Positions 27,066 to 37,194 of a DNA stretch of 64,000 nt are shown here, one piece after another (position 1 is the first letter of the stretch; the number at the start of each line of letters is the position of its first letter). A program made the position numbers and the translations under genes. The notes under the pieces were generated by a model that was given only the letters and a program-made list of their open reading frames with translations, made no database searches and had not been told where the DNA came from. The DNA lies in NCBI RefSeq assembly GCF_029222905.1, contig NZ_JARHUE010000001.1:744001-808000 (forward strand). The letters run 5' to 3'. This stretch comes from Neptuniibacter sp. CAU 1671. GTDB taxonomy: Bacteria; Pseudomonadota; Gammaproteobacteria; Pseudomonadales; Balneatricaceae.

Positions 27066-28475
27066 TCAGATACCGAAACCAAGTTCGGGTTCATCAACGG
27101 CCTCAACATAAGCTTCGTATTGGCTGCCGCCTTTGGCTTCTGCCAATTGCAGTTGTTCGCCCGCCAGCGCCATCAGGCGATCAAAATTAAGTCGATCCGA
27201 GGGCTGCAGGGTAACCAGGCCAATACTGACAGTCACATACCCGCTGGGCTGAATGGCGGCATGAGGAATGGCAGCAGACAACACCCTCTCACAGCAACGC
27301 TCGGCCAGTGCCGGGGCATTTTCGTTGGTAGAGGGCAGCACAAAGGAAAAGGTGTCGACACTGAGATGCGCCAGCATATCCCCCGGCCGGGAGATACATC
27401 CGGCCAGCACAGTGCCCAGTTTGGACAGCAGCTTTTCCTGCTGTCCCTGACCAAACTCGTCGCGGTAATCCGACAAGCCATCGACTTTCACCAGCATCAG
27501 ACTCAACGGGCTGAATTCACGCACGGCCCGACCGATTTCACTTTCCAGCACCTGTTCAAAGCGGGTGTGATTTGCCAGCCCGGTAATAGGGTCTGTGACC
27601 AGGCTGGCCTCCATCTGAATACTTAGCTGGTCGCGTTGCTGACGCAGAGAATTGAACACCTGAGACTGACGCTTCTGAAAAGCCGCGTAAAAAAACGCCA
27701 GCAGCAGACCAGTCAGGAGAATCATCGCCGGCAGCCAGCTACCGGTGTAGCCCAGATAACTCTGAGAGGCATAGAGCGTCAGTTGCAGGGTTTCATCCCG
27801 CAGAGGGATCTCAACCCGGGTAACCGCCACCGGTTCGGTGACGGGCGTCTCACTGGTCAGAAGGGAGGGCTGGTTGGACAGACCCAGTTCAAAACTGACT
27901 CCCTCCGGCAGATCCATCAACCCGCTCTGCTCCAGCAATATCTGTAAACGGCTGACGGTCACCAGAAAACCGCTCTTACGTTTTGCACTGTTGATCAGCA
28001 ATACACCCTGACTGGATGTGACCAGATGTGACTCAGGCTGCTGACCGGATACACTCTGGTCCAGCAAGCCCAGCAGTTGGGATTGCAAAGCAGCGGCATC
28101 AGGCTGTAACCAGCGCACCACCGGATCGGTTTCGGTGCTGGCATAACTTGCCAGCATCAGTGCAGCGGGATATTGCTGAGCCAGTAACGGCAACACGGTG
28201 GCTAATGCCCCGGGTTCGGCATTCTGGGTCTGACTGACACTGCGCAGCATTCCCGCCAGCTCAAGCTCCTGCTGCAAACGCAGACTGAACTGCTGACTCT
28301 GAGGTGTAAACGTGCCAGCAAAATCTTTTACCGCCAGATCCTGTTCCTGCTTGCTCAACAGCAGGAACGCCAGTACCGCAAACAACACCCCACAGAGCGC
28401 AAACAGCCACGTCGGATCAAGCTTCCGTTTTGGTGAGTTAACGTTTATTAATTTTTCTGCGGTCATAACCACCAT
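27066..28475 (-). CDS. Membrane protein with degenerate GGDEF domain
   Basis: The 469-residue protein has a transmembrane helix near residues 25-42, a periplasmic region (45-245) and a second helix near 250-268. A coiled coil and a GGDEF-like domain (300-455) follow. The domain keeps the DPITGLANHTRFE entry motif, but the active site that should read GG(D/E)EF is LSVDTF. It is therefore unlikely to make c-di-GMP and more probably acts as a sensor or c-di-GMP/GTP-binding scaffold. It is the last gene of the signalling operon. The ATG at 28466 is an alternative start. Confidence 0.8.
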   Translation of the reverse strand: MVVMTAEKLINVNSPKRKLDPTWLFALCGVLFAVLAFLLLSKQEQDLAVKDFAGTFTPQSQQFSLRLQQELELAGMLRSVSQTQNAEPGALATVLPLLAQQYPAALMLASYASTETDPVVRWLQPDAAALQSQLLGLLDQSVSGQQPESHLVTSSQGVLLINSAKRKSGFLVTVSRLQILLEQSGLMDLPEGVSFELGLSNQPSLLTSETPVTEPVAVTRVEIPLRDETLQLTLYASQSYLGYTGSWLPAMILLTGLLLAFFYAAFQKRQSQVFNSLRQQRDQLSIQMEASLVTDPITGLANHTRFEQVLESEIGRAVREFSPLSLMLVKVDGLSDYRDEFGQGQQEKLLSKLGTVLAGCISRPGDMLAHLSVDTFSFVLPSTNENAPALAERCCERVLSAAIPHAAIQPSGYVTVSIGLVTLQPSDRLNFDRLMALAGEQLQLAEAKGGSQYEAYVEAVDEPELGFGI

Positions 28476-28541
28476 CCAGCCTGTTGATCAATGCCAAGGT
28501 AGACATACAGTATGCCACCAGAATTGAGTAATCTCAGTAGT

Positions 28542-29819
28542 TTAGCGTTGAATGAAGAACTGAAAGACCTCTTCAAGGTTGTATTCCATCTCCCGAATGC
28601 GCTCAATCAGGGTTTCATTCAGCACCTGCCCTGCGCCAAGCAGCAAAATACCGCTGGGGCTGAACAGATCCCGGCTCAGGGTCATGCCAGGTATCAGGTC
28701 GTTACTGGTTAATTCCGCGTCATTTAGCGCCTCGCCCAGTGATGACAGGGCTTCAAGCACCTCTTTCATCTGCGCCACCACATCCTGCGAGTAACGTGAG
28801 GCAGCCCTGTCACGCAGATAACGCAACGCTTCAATATGCCCCTGTGGTTTCACAGCATAATGACCACTGATCAGCTCCACATAATCATTAACCGCGCAGA
28901 GAATCTGTGCTGACAGGCTGATCTGATCAGCCTTCAGCCGACTGGGATACCCGGTACCGTCCAGATATTCCCGGTGCTGGCGCAGAATCTGACCGGCCGC
29001 ATGCAATGGCTTAACTGGCAAACAGGAGGCCTGCGCCAACAAGGGGTGGGTATGAAACTGTTTTTGCTGTTCAGCGGTCATGCTCAGGTAGGGAACCTGC
29101 AACAGCGAATCGGAAAAACTGAGTTTCCCCAGGTGCCGGAACTGCCAGGCTGTCATCAGATCTTTCAGCGCTTCGCCCTCAATGCCACAGGCGACGGCGG
29201 TTTCCCGCATCAGAGGGGTGAATTGCTGGTTTTCTCTGGAGGTTTTCACCCCCATTCTGCGCATACTCAGGTTAGACAGCATATTCACCACCGCCCGGTA
29301 ACTGGCCTGCAGGCTGGTGTTCATCTGGCGCAGTTGCTCAGTGCGCTGCTGCACGCGCTGTTCGAGGGTACGGTTAAGCTGTTGGAGCTGGGTATTTTTT
29401 TCCCGCGTCATACGCTGCAGGATCGAGGCCTTGCGTTTGCCCGCAGATAACAAAAAAGCATTTTCTATGGTGTTAAGCAGCTCGTCATCGTTCCAGGGTT
29501 TAAGCATGAATCGACTGACTTTACCCTGATTAATGGCCGCCATAATGGCCGATGAATCCGCAAACCCGGTCAGCGCCACCCGCTCAACATCTGGCCACTG
29601 CTCAGCCACCTGCTGCAGGAACTGCTCCCCTGCTATCACCGGCATCCGCATATCTGAGATCACAATATCGATGTGATGGGTCTTGAGAATATCCAACGCG
29701 ACCGCTGCCGAATCTGCCATAAAGACTTTGCATTGCAACGGGCGAATCACACGGTTCAGGGCATAGAGCACCTGTTTTTCATCATCAACCAGCAACACAC
29801 TGTTCTCAGTGAATTTCAT
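28542..29819 (-). CDS. Response regulator with HD-GYP-like output
   Basis: The 425-residue protein has a receiver domain (residues 5-120, DDE near the start, phosphoacceptor Asp in VISDMRMP). A coiled coil spans 130-185 and an HD-GYP-like domain about 190-360. The GYP part is intact (HREYLDGTGYP), but the expected HD signature appears as FRHLGKLSF, lacking the metal-binding Asp. Phosphodiesterase activity is thus doubtful. The ATG at 29819 follows TTGGAG and overlaps the kinase gene by 14 bases, indicating tight coupling. Confidence 0.82.
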   Translation of the reverse strand: MKFTENSVLLVDDEKQVLYALNRVIRPLQCKVFMADSAAVALDILKTHHIDIVISDMRMPVIAGEQFLQQVAEQWPDVERVALTGFADSSAIMAAINQGKVSRFMLKPWNDDELLNTIENAFLLSAGKRKASILQRMTREKNTQLQQLNRTLEQRVQQRTEQLRQMNTSLQASYRAVVNMLSNLSMRRMGVKTSRENQQFTPLMRETAVACGIEGEALKDLMTAWQFRHLGKLSFSDSLLQVPYLSMTAEQQKQFHTHPLLAQASCLPVKPLHAAGQILRQHREYLDGTGYPSRLKADQISLSAQILCAVNDYVELISGHYAVKPQGHIEALRYLRDRAASRYSQDVVAQMKEVLEALSSLGEALNDAELTSNDLIPGMTLSRDLFSPSGILLLGAGQVLNETLIERIREMEYNLEEVFQFFIQR

Positions 29820-31473
29820 CGGTTTCTCCAACTGAGAAGTAATGATGCGCCTGCGCCTCAGAGCCCGCTGGCAACCTCAGGGAGAAACAACTGCCTTTAC
29901 CCACAGTGCTCTGCACTTTAATTTCACCGCCATGATCCTTGGCAATGCCGTAGGAAACCGCCAGACCAAGCCCCGTCCCCTTACCCACCGGTTTAGTGGT
30001 ATAAAAAGGATCAAAGATTTTGCCGAGATCACCGGAGGGGATGCCACAGCCGGTATCGCAGATTTTGATTTCGATCCAGCCATCCGTAAACCGGCTGGTC
30101 ACATTGATCTCACCCTGGCCCTCAATCGCCTGCCCGGCATTCAGTAAAAGATTGAGCAATACCTGCCGAATCTGCCCTTCCTTACACTTTATGGCGGGCA
30201 GCTGATCAAGTGACTGCTTCACTTCGCAGTGATATTTCAGCTCATTGTGAATCACTTTGAGCACCGACGTCAGGGTCGCATTGAGATCCGTCACCACCCA
30301 GTCATCATCCGCACCGCTGTGAGAGAAGTCCCGCAGCCCTCTGACAATGTCACTCACCCGGCGGGTACCATCAATGGCATCTTTCAGCAGTGCCGGCAAA
30401 TCATCATTAATAAAGTTGAGGTCATAATCGGACGCCATCGCTTCAATTTTAAGACGCTGTACCCGTGCCTCCTCAGGATCAGTGATACTTCCCAGCTCCG
30501 CATAGGCATCCAGCAGATTCTGGTAGCATTTGCAGTACTGCTCCAGCGTTGTCAGATTACTCATGATAAAGCTGACCGGGTTATTGATCTCATGCGCCAC
30601 ACCCGCCGCCAGCACACCCAGAGAGGCCATTTTTTCAGAGTGCAGCAGTTTACTCTGCGCTTGGGAAAGGTACTGATGGCTTTCTGCCAGTTGCTGGTTT
30701 TTTTCCTGCAACTCCCGGGTCCGTTGTGCAACCCGATCTTCCAGAGTGAGATTCAGTTGCTGTAACGCCTGTTCATATTCATCCCGGCGCTGATTGGTGC
30801 GATCCAGCTCTTCGGTCATGGCGTTAAAGGCTTCTGCCACTTTTGACACTTCATCATGTCCGGTCACGGGCACTTTGAACGACAGATTCCCCCGGGCCAC
30901 TAACCCGGCGGCCTCGGTGAGAGTGCGTAACTGGCGGGTCAAGAAACTACCTAAGATAAAGGAAAACAGCGCCACCAGACCCATTTCCCCCAGTGCAATC
31001 ATGGAGCTGCGACTCAGCGCCTGACTCAGGGTGCTGTTGATTGCACTGAGATCAAGGCCAATTTCGACCCGGCCAAAGACGGAACCTGCCACGCGAATAT
31101 CCGCGGCACTGTCAAAAATACCGTCCTCTACGAGTGAAGCATCACTGTCCTTACTGAACGGCCGGGCCAGAGCCTGTTCATGACCCGCCGAGGCAAACAA
31201 CACCTTATCTGGACCAAACACCCGGACATACTTGATATCCGGGTCATTTACCAGATGACCGGTCATCGCCTGCACAGACGAGAGATCCGAGGCCAGCACC
31301 GCTTCCTGGACGGTTGCTGCAAATAAAATCGCCGAGGTCTGAGCACGTTTCTCTATCGCGTCATAATTGGTGGTCCGCAGGTAATCAAAGGTCATGGCCA
31401 CCAGAATCAGCAGCAACATGGCCTGAATCAGCGCCACACCAATCATTGTTTTCAGACGCAGTGAAAAATGCAT
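29806..31473 (-). CDS. HAMP-domain sensor histidine kinase
   Basis: The 555-residue kinase has a transmembrane helix at about residues 9-30, a periplasmic sensing part (35-150) and a second helix near 160-182. HAMP, a long coiled coil (240-285), HisKA (GVAHEINNPVSFIMSNL) and an HATPase domain (GQIRQVLLNLLLNAGQAI, GTGLGLAVSYGIAKDHGG) follow. It is the only kinase in the operon and can be expected to phosphorylate several of the receiver proteins around it. The ATG at 31473 overlaps the upstream stop (TAATG) after a GGAGG site. Confidence 0.88.
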   Translation of the reverse strand: MHFSLRLKTMIGVALIQAMLLLILVAMTFDYLRTTNYDAIEKRAQTSAILFAATVQEAVLASDLSSVQAMTGHLVNDPDIKYVRVFGPDKVLFASAGHEQALARPFSKDSDASLVEDGIFDSAADIRVAGSVFGRVEIGLDLSAINSTLSQALSRSSMIALGEMGLVALFSFILGSFLTRQLRTLTEAAGLVARGNLSFKVPVTGHDEVSKVAEAFNAMTEELDRTNQRRDEYEQALQQLNLTLEDRVAQRTRELQEKNQQLAESHQYLSQAQSKLLHSEKMASLGVLAAGVAHEINNPVSFIMSNLTTLEQYCKCYQNLLDAYAELGSITDPEEARVQRLKIEAMASDYDLNFINDDLPALLKDAIDGTRRVSDIVRGLRDFSHSGADDDWVVTDLNATLTSVLKVIHNELKYHCEVKQSLDQLPAIKCKEGQIRQVLLNLLLNAGQAIEGQGEINVTSRFTDGWIEIKICDTGCGIPSGDLGKIFDPFYTTKPVGKGTGLGLAVSYGIAKDHGGEIKVQSTVGKGSCFSLRLPAGSEAQAHHYFSVGETDEIH

Positions 31474-32651
31474 TACAGATCGCCTCCAGATGACTGGGTC
31501 GATATCCATTCAACAGCGGTTGGCCAGATTCCGGCAGCCTCCAGCAACGGTTGAGAGACCAACTCATCCCAGGGAGTACCCGTCTGTTTGGCACGCCAGA
31601 CCATCAACGCCACATGCAAACGACACAGCAGAGGATCAGGGGATGGTGAATATTCAGGATGATGCTGGTAACTGACTGCTGCAACAAAAGCCGGATCAAA
31701 CTGCCACAGACTGAGAAGAAAACCCGCCGAACTGTCTGCGATCCGGTCCCGCTCAGTCTCAGATTGATCCAGATACTCCGGCATCAGACAAAGTAGAAGC
31801 GCGCCGATGGTGTGCAGTAACCCCAACGTGACTGACTGTTCCACCGCTTCACGGGAACAACCGCACTGCTTACTGAACTGACCCGACAGAGATGCCACCT
31901 CAAGGGCCTGCTCCAGCAGATGTGCCCGTTCGGACTCGGGGATCTGCTCACATTGCCGGAACACCCCCACACACAACACCAGATTTTTAACCAGCAGCAG
32001 ACCCAGACGCACAACCGCTTCCAGCGGCGTTTTCACCGGTCGGCTGTGCGAAATAAAAGGTGAATTCGCAACCTGCATCAGTTTCGCCAAAATGGTAGGG
32101 TCCTGAGACACAATATCGGCCACATGGGTCAGCTCAACATTGTCCTGGCTCAAGTACTGACTCAATTGTTGGTAGATATGAGGTAAAACCGGCATTGCGT
32201 CCAATGCACTGAGTCGGATACGTAAAGCATCAGGAATGGGAAGATGATGCAGGCAGGCGGCGCGCTTTAATGTTTCTGCCAACGCTTCAATATCAAACGG
32301 TTTTGCCAGCAACAGATGACTGGCCTCTGCAGCCTTCACCGCCACCTCTGCCGAAGCATATCCGGTCAGGATAATTCGCACGGTGGCCGGAGAGAGCTGA
32401 CTCACCTGTTTCAGGAGTTCTGTACCACTCAGACCAGACATACGTTCATCCGAAACCACGATCCAGGGCATGAACTGAGTTACCAGCTCCGGCGCTTGCA
32501 AGGGGTCAGCACAAAATTTCAGCTCCCAGTCCGGCAGCAACGTACGCAGTCCGCGCCGTAACGCATTCAGCACACTTTGCTCATCGTCCACAAACAGCAC
32601 CCGCGGTCGTTCATTAACGGCGGTTTGATGTTCAGTACAGGGTTTATGCAT
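31473..32651 (-). CDS. Response regulator with HDOD output domain
   Basis: The 392-residue protein has a receiver domain (residues 15-130, DDE, phosphoacceptor Asp in VVSDERMSGLSG) followed by an HDOD domain (145-345, LDAMPVLPHIYQQL and VANSPFI). HDOD domains lack catalytic residues and act by binding partners. The ATG at 32651 has AAGG seven bases upstream. Its stop overlaps the kinase start. Confidence 0.87.
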   Translation of the reverse strand: MHKPCTEHQTAVNERPRVLFVDDEQSVLNALRRGLRTLLPDWELKFCADPLQAPELVTQFMPWIVVSDERMSGLSGTELLKQVSQLSPATVRIILTGYASAEVAVKAAEASHLLLAKPFDIEALAETLKRAACLHHLPIPDALRIRLSALDAMPVLPHIYQQLSQYLSQDNVELTHVADIVSQDPTILAKLMQVANSPFISHSRPVKTPLEAVVRLGLLLVKNLVLCVGVFRQCEQIPESERAHLLEQALEVASLSGQFSKQCGCSREAVEQSVTLGLLHTIGALLLCLMPEYLDQSETERDRIADSSAGFLLSLWQFDPAFVAAVSYQHHPEYSPSPDPLLCRLHVALMVWRAKQTGTPWDELVSQPLLEAAGIWPTAVEWISTQSSGGDL

Positions 32652-32666
32652 ACCCAACCTTATGGC

Positions 32667-33221
32667 TTAAGCCAATAACTGTTCTGCCAGCAGAACCAAT
32701 TCCTGATTATCGAAAGGCTTCTGCAGTACGGCGTCGGCCCCATCCAGCAGTGCCTTTTTCAGCAGCGGCTCACCCATCGCCGAGATCACCAGGATACGGG
32801 TATTGGCAATCTCCGGGTTTTCCCGAACAAACCGGATCACGGCAGAACCGTCCATGGTTGGCATATTCAGATCAAGCGTCAGCAGTGCGGGTTTATCCTG
32901 CAGCAGCCTCGCGCCGGCATGGAAACTGTCCCGGGCCACCACCGTGTCGAAACCGGCCGCCCTGAGAACCCGCTGAATAGCACTGGCCATCGGCGCTTCA
33001 TCATCCACAATCAATACGCGGTTGCTAAGTGGTTTCAACTGGGTTGGCACTGGCATGCCATGGGTGTGCAAAAACGCTCGGAAATCATCTTCAGTTACAC
33101 GGTTGTTGCCACGCCCCGGCAGCTTGTAGGCCTTGAGAGAACCCCGCTCAATCCAGCGGATTACGGTGCGCAAATTCACATCACACATACCTGCAATGTC
33201 GCCTGTACTGAATGTTTTCAT
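32667..33221 (-). CDS. HTH-receiver protein (excisionase/MerR-like HTH plus REC)
   Basis: The 184-residue protein has the unusual order DNA-binding domain first. Residues 1-52 are a small MerR/excisionase-like HTH (FSTGDIAGMCDVNLRTVIRWIERG), and residues 68-184 are a receiver (VLIVDDEAPM, phosphoacceptor Asp in LTLDLNMPTMDG, Lys in LQKPFD). As the first gene of the operon it is the natural transcriptional output or autoregulator. A sigma70-like promoter precedes it at 33258-33287. Confidence 0.85.
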   Translation of the reverse strand: MKTFSTGDIAGMCDVNLRTVIRWIERGSLKAYKLPGRGNNRVTEDDFRAFLHTHGMPVPTQLKPLSNRVLIVDDEAPMASAIQRVLRAAGFDTVVARDSFHAGARLLQDKPALLTLDLNMPTMDGSAVIRFVRENPEIANTRILVISAMGEPLLKKALLDGADAVLQKPFDNQELVLLAEQLLA

Positions 33222-33257
33222 TCCTTACCCCTGCCACTGAATGAGTACTTGCTTGTA

Positions 33258-33287
33258 AATCTAGTCTTTAAATGACATTTGTGACAA
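33258..33287 (-). promoter_or_regulatory. Candidate promoter of the signalling operon
   Basis: On the minus strand TTGTCA is followed after 18 bases by TAGATT. The -35 overlaps a short direct repeat TGTCA-N4-TGTCA that could be a regulator site. Confidence 0.45.
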
Positions 33288-33463
33288 TAAGGACTATCAA
33301 ACCCCTGTTTAAATGATGGTTTTATGTGGTCTGAAAATCACCCCGCAGGCTCATCCAAACCAGCAGAATTTTCGTAAATTGAGTGAAGATTTGCCGAGAA
33401 AACACCTGCATCAGCAGGGAATCGGCGTTAATATTGGCGGTTCACTGAAATTGGATTACCTGA

Positions 33464-34018
33464 ATGAGCAACCCACTACAAACGTCATACCGCAACATCA
33501 TCGAGTTACTGGGCGAAGACCCGGAGCGTGAAGGACTGGTTGATACCCCAAGCCGTGCCGCAAAAGCGATGCAGTTTCTAACCGAAGGCTATCAGCAGGA
33601 TCTGGCCACCGTCACCAACAATGCGGTGTTCTCTTCCGACACTGACGAGATGGTGCTGGTGCGCGACATCGAACTTTACTCCCTCTGTGAACACCATGTA
33701 CTGCCCTTCATCGGCACCTGCCATATCGGTTACATCCCCAACGGCAAGGTACTGGGTTTGTCCAAATTCGCCCGGATTGTGAACATGTATGCACGTCGTT
33801 TGCAGATTCAGGAAAACCTGACCCGCGAAATCGCTGAAGCGATTCAGACCGTCACCGGTGCTAAAGGGGTAGGCGTAATCATTCAGGCGCAGCATATGTG
33901 CATGATGATGCGGGGCGTACAGAAGCAGAATTCCAATATGCGCACCTCGGTGATGCTCGGTAACTTCCGCGACAACGATAAAACCCGCAATGAATTCCTG
34001 CAGCTTCTGAGAGGCTAA
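33464..34018 (+). CDS. folE: GTP cyclohydrolase I
   Basis: The 184-residue enzyme has the family's signatures: [22 protein letters not shown], the zinc-binding [19 protein letters not shown] and the second zinc Cys in [10 protein letters not shown]. It converts GTP to 7,8-dihydroneopterin triphosphate, the first step of folate or tetrahydropterin synthesis. folX follows after 17 bases, so the two steps are linked in one operon. Confidence 0.95.
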   Translation: MSNPLQTSYRNIIELLGEDPEREGLVDTPSRAAKAMQFLTEGYQQDLATVTNNAVFSSDTDEMVLVRDIELYSLCEHHVLPFIGTCHIGYIPNGKVLGLSKFARIVNMYARRLQIQENLTREIAEAIQTVTGAKGVGVIIQAQHMCMMMRGVQKQNSNMRTSVMLGNFRDNDKTRNEFLQLLRG

Positions 34019-34035
34019 CGTCCCGGAGACTCTTC

Positions 34036-34404
34036 ATGTCCATCAGCAATGCCATTATCCGCATTACCAACCTGCGCCTGCGTACTTTTATTGGTTTTAA
34101 TCCGGACGAGATGCAAAAGCAGCAGGACGTGGTGATCAATATCGAGATCCACTACCCCGCGGATAAGGCGTATGCTGAGGATGATGTCGACAAGGCGCTG
34201 AACTACAAAACCATCACCAAAGAGGTGATCAGCCATGTCGAAGATGGACGTTTTTTGCTGCTGGAAAAACTGGTGGCCGATGTGCTCGACATTGCCTCGG
34301 CCCACCCCTGGACAGAGTATGCCAGTGTCACCATCGACAAACCTCACGCCCTGAGATTTGCCGACTCGGTCTCTCTCACCCTGCAGTGGCAGCGTGAGGC
34401 TTAA
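34036..34404 (+). CDS. folX: Dihydroneopterin triphosphate 2'-epimerase
   Basis: The 122-residue protein is of the FolB/FolX fold, with [29 protein letters not shown] at the start and [19 protein letters not shown] at the end. FolX rather than FolB is preferred because of the FNPDE motif and its place directly after folE. It epimerises the product of FolE at C2'. Its stop overlaps the convergent M48 protease gene by four bases. Confidence 0.86.
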   Translation: MSISNAIIRITNLRLRTFIGFNPDEMQKQQDVVINIEIHYPADKAYAEDDVDKALNYKTITKEVISHVEDGRFLLLEKLVADVLDIASAHPWTEYASVTIDKPHALRFADSVSLTLQWQREA

Positions 34405-36323
34405 GCCAACTCAGCCAGATCAATAAACAGCGGTAGCGGGCTGCCCATAATGGCAGCTATAGCGCCGAGCATCTCCCGCTCAGCCACCGTGATCTGGCCA
34501 TCCTGCTGGATACAACTGCGGATAGCACTGAACACCCGCGCTTTCTCCTTCGGTAATACCCGACCTAACCGACGAACGGCTGCGGTGAGCTGCTGAATAT
34601 CAGCCGCGTCATCATCCAGAGGTGTCAGGGTATAGAGTCCGGCGGCATTTACCCCCCGGTAAAACGCCTTATCGGCATCGGCCGTATCAGTATGTCCATA
34701 CCGGGCCAGCACGCTCAGCACCAGTTGCAACGCGTCTGCCACCGCCTGCAATTTCAGATGGGGTGCCAGCGGCGCTTCCTGCTGCTCATAGGTGGGTGCC
34801 AGATACTGATACACCAGCTGATACAAACACCACTCAAACAGATCGGTTTTCTGATCTGCCCGGATCAGCGTCATCAATGCCCGTTTGAACGCCTGATACT
34901 GCTCAGCGGACAGGGTCTTAAGCGCCGGCAGTAACAGCTCAATCAATGGCAATCGCAGGGCGGGATCAAGTCGTGAGCTTTGCGCATAGAGTTTCTCCGT
35001 CAGCGCCTGCACCCCGGCAAATCCGGTCTGCTGCACCCATGCCAACTGGCGCATACGGGTGTCTTCTTTATCATCCAGCAGCAAGGCAAAACAGAGTGCC
35101 ACGGCCCCCAGGCTGTCATGGGCCTGTTCCACTAAAACGTCCGGCAAAGCATCCAACTGGATGCGAACCTGATCCAGCGGGGCATCCGCATCCGACAGCG
35201 TGCCCAGCAATACGCCCCCCAGCACCGCCGTACCCCGTGCCTGCCGTTCACGGGCCTGTTTTAACTGTTCGATTTCTGCACGCTTTTTCTGTAATCGGGA
35301 GGGTTCGCTGCGATAGATATAGTTGCCATCCCAGTCAGGCTGTACCCTGATAATGCGCTCCATCAACGGTGGATGGGTGGCAAAAGGTGCCGCCATTTTG
35401 CGGATCACCTGCCCAAAAAACAGATGGCTGACTTCGCTGCGCTGATCACTCTGCAACTCCGCGCCATACTGACTGCCACCGATCAGCTTGAGGGCATCGC
35501 TGATCCCTTTCGGGTCACGGGTAAACTGTACAGCACTGGCATCCGCCAGATATTCCCGTTGCCGACTCACTGCAGCCTTGATCAACTGCCCAAACAGTGT
35601 GCCCAGCCAGCCGATCACCATCAGCAGCAGTCCGACAACTGCCACCTGCCCATTGGATTTACGCCGATGCCGGCTACGACTGCCCCGCAGCAGCATCTCC
35701 CCTACCTTACCGATGAACACAATGCCATGCAGCAGCGCGATCAGACGCAGATTAAGGCCCATATCACCGTTGAGAATATGGCTGAATTCGTGCGCCACCA
35801 CGCCCTGCAGTTCATTACGTTTAAAGGTTTCCACGCAGCCCCGGGTGAGGCCCACTACGGCATCTTCCGGCCGGTTACCGGCCGCAAAAGCATTGATGCC
35901 CAGTTCATGTTCCAGCAGATACACCGGCGGTACCGGCATACCGGAAGCAATCGCCATCTCCTCTACCACATTCAGTGCCTGTCGCTCGTTCGGATCAGCG
36001 GTATCCGGTAGTATCTGCCGCCCACCCAGAGACTCGGCCACTGCCCGGCCGCCCGACGAAAGCTGGAACCACTTATAGAGAATGGCTAGTCCCACCGCGC
36101 CACAAACCAGCAAACTGATCAGCAAAAACCCTTTCAGGCTGAACAGCTCCATCAGCCCGCGCTCAGATGCGGCCTGCAGGGTCTGCTGCTGGCTGAACAT
36201 CCACCAGACTACAACCAGCGCGATATTGGTGATCATGATCAGGCAGAACACCGCCAGCACAAACAACAGCACCAGCCAGAGCGTATTACGTCTGGCTTTA
36301 TCCTGATGGGCAAAAAAATCCAT
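34401..36323 (-). CDS. M48 family membrane zinc metallopeptidase
   Basis: The 640-residue protein has transmembrane helices near residues 15-40 and 58-80, then an M48 domain with zinc motif [13 protein letters not shown] (near residue 178) and the third-ligand region [11 protein letters not shown]. After another hydrophobic pair it carries a large C-terminal cytoplasmic helical region (340-640) with no recognised domain. M48 enzymes such as HtpX degrade misfolded membrane proteins. It lies 11 bases after the LemA-family gene; LemA with M48 is a common pairing. Confidence 0.88.
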   Translation of the reverse strand: MDFFAHQDKARRNTLWLVLLFVLAVFCLIMITNIALVVVWWMFSQQQTLQAASERGLMELFSLKGFLLISLLVCGAVGLAILYKWFQLSSGGRAVAESLGGRQILPDTADPNERQALNVVEEMAIASGMPVPPVYLLEHELGINAFAAGNRPEDAVVGLTRGCVETFKRNELQGVVAHEFSHILNGDMGLNLRLIALLHGIVFIGKVGEMLLRGSRSRHRRKSNGQVAVVGLLLMVIGWLGTLFGQLIKAAVSRQREYLADASAVQFTRDPKGISDALKLIGGSQYGAELQSDQRSEVSHLFFGQVIRKMAAPFATHPPLMERIIRVQPDWDGNYIYRSEPSRLQKKRAEIEQLKQARERQARGTAVLGGVLLGTLSDADAPLDQVRIQLDALPDVLVEQAHDSLGAVALCFALLLDDKEDTRMRQLAWVQQTGFAGVQALTEKLYAQSSRLDPALRLPLIELLLPALKTLSAEQYQAFKRALMTLIRADQKTDLFEWCLYQLVYQYLAPTYEQQEAPLAPHLKLQAVADALQLVLSVLARYGHTDTADADKAFYRGVNAAGLYTLTPLDDDAADIQQLTAAVRRLGRVLPKEKARVFSAIRSCIQQDGQITVAEREMLGAIAAIMGSPLPLFIDLAELA

Positions 36324-36334
36324 GAAGGGTCAGA

Positions 36335-36928
36335 TCAGAAACTGATTTTAGGGGCCTGCTGAATCTCGGCACTGTCGGCAAATTCAAGCAGAGAAGCATC
36401 CTTGGGATGACCAAAGCTGGTACTCAACACATTGACCGGGAAGCTCTGGCGATAGGCATTGTAGGCTGTGACCGCATCATTAAAGGACTGACGGGCAAAC
36501 GCCACGCGGTTTTCGGTGGTAGTCAGCTCTTCACTCAGCTGCATCATGTTTTCGTTGGCCTTCAGCTCGGGGTAGGCCTCCATCACCACATTCAGCTTGC
36601 TCAGGGCACCCTGCAGAACGCCTTCGGCACCCGCCAGTTGCTGCATGGCATCACCACTCAGGGTTGCCGCTGCACCTTTCAGCATGGTGGCGGCCTCATT
36701 ACGGGCGGCAATCACTGCTTCCAGCGTTTCCCGTTCATGGGCCATATAACCCTTGGCGGTTTCCACCAGATTAGGGATCAGGTCATAACGTCGCTTAAGT
36801 TGCACCTCAATCTGAGAAAACGCATTCTCATGGCGGTTTTTCAGGGTCACCAGACGGTTATAGATGCTGATGGCATAAAACACACTGCCCACGATTAACA
36901 GGGTAAAAACAATCGCTCCAACACTCAC
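36335..36928 (-). CDS. LemA family protein
   Basis: The 197-residue protein has one N-terminal membrane helix (residues 3-22) and the LemA signature (VTLKNRHENAFSQIEVQLKRRYDLIPNLVE) followed by long antiparallel helices. LemA proteins are membrane-anchored and usually pair with M48 proteases or TPM-domain proteins; the function is not established. Confidence 0.92.
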   Translation of the reverse strand: MSVGAIVFTLLIVGSVFYAISIYNRLVTLKNRHENAFSQIEVQLKRRYDLIPNLVETAKGYMAHERETLEAVIAARNEAATMLKGAAATLSGDAMQQLAGAEGVLQGALSKLNVVMEAYPELKANENMMQLSEELTTTENRVAFARQSFNDAVTAYNAYRQSFPVNVLSTSFGHPKDASLLEFADSAEIQQAPKISF

Positions 36929-36964
36929 GTTTTTTTGCTCCTTGGTAAAATGCCTGTCTGAAAT

Positions 36965-37168
36965 TTACTGACCGCGCTTGCGTCGGTCGCTGACCAGTTC
37001 ACCCGCAACACCCCAGTTATCCATGGGCACCTCGTCGATCACCACCACTGTGGTGGCCGGGTTTTTACCCAGCACATCCACCAGTAACTGTGTGGCTCCC
37101 TCAATCAGTTGCTGCTTCTGTTCCCGGGTCACCCCTTCGTCAGTAATACGGATATTTACATAAGGCAT
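36965..37168 (-). CDS. 4-oxalocrotonate tautomerase family protein
   Basis: The 67-residue protein begins MPYVNIRITDEG, giving the catalytic N-terminal Pro after Met removal, and contains NPATTVVVIDEVPMDNWGVAG, the family pattern. It forms hexamers in known members and tautomerises small dienols. No aromatic-degradation genes are nearby, so the substrate is unknown. Confidence 0.9.
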   Translation of the reverse strand: MPYVNIRITDEGVTREQKQQLIEGATQLLVDVLGKNPATTVVVIDEVPMDNWGVAGELVSDRRKRGQ

Positions 37169-37194
37169 CGGTCTACTCCCGACCTGTTATGGCT

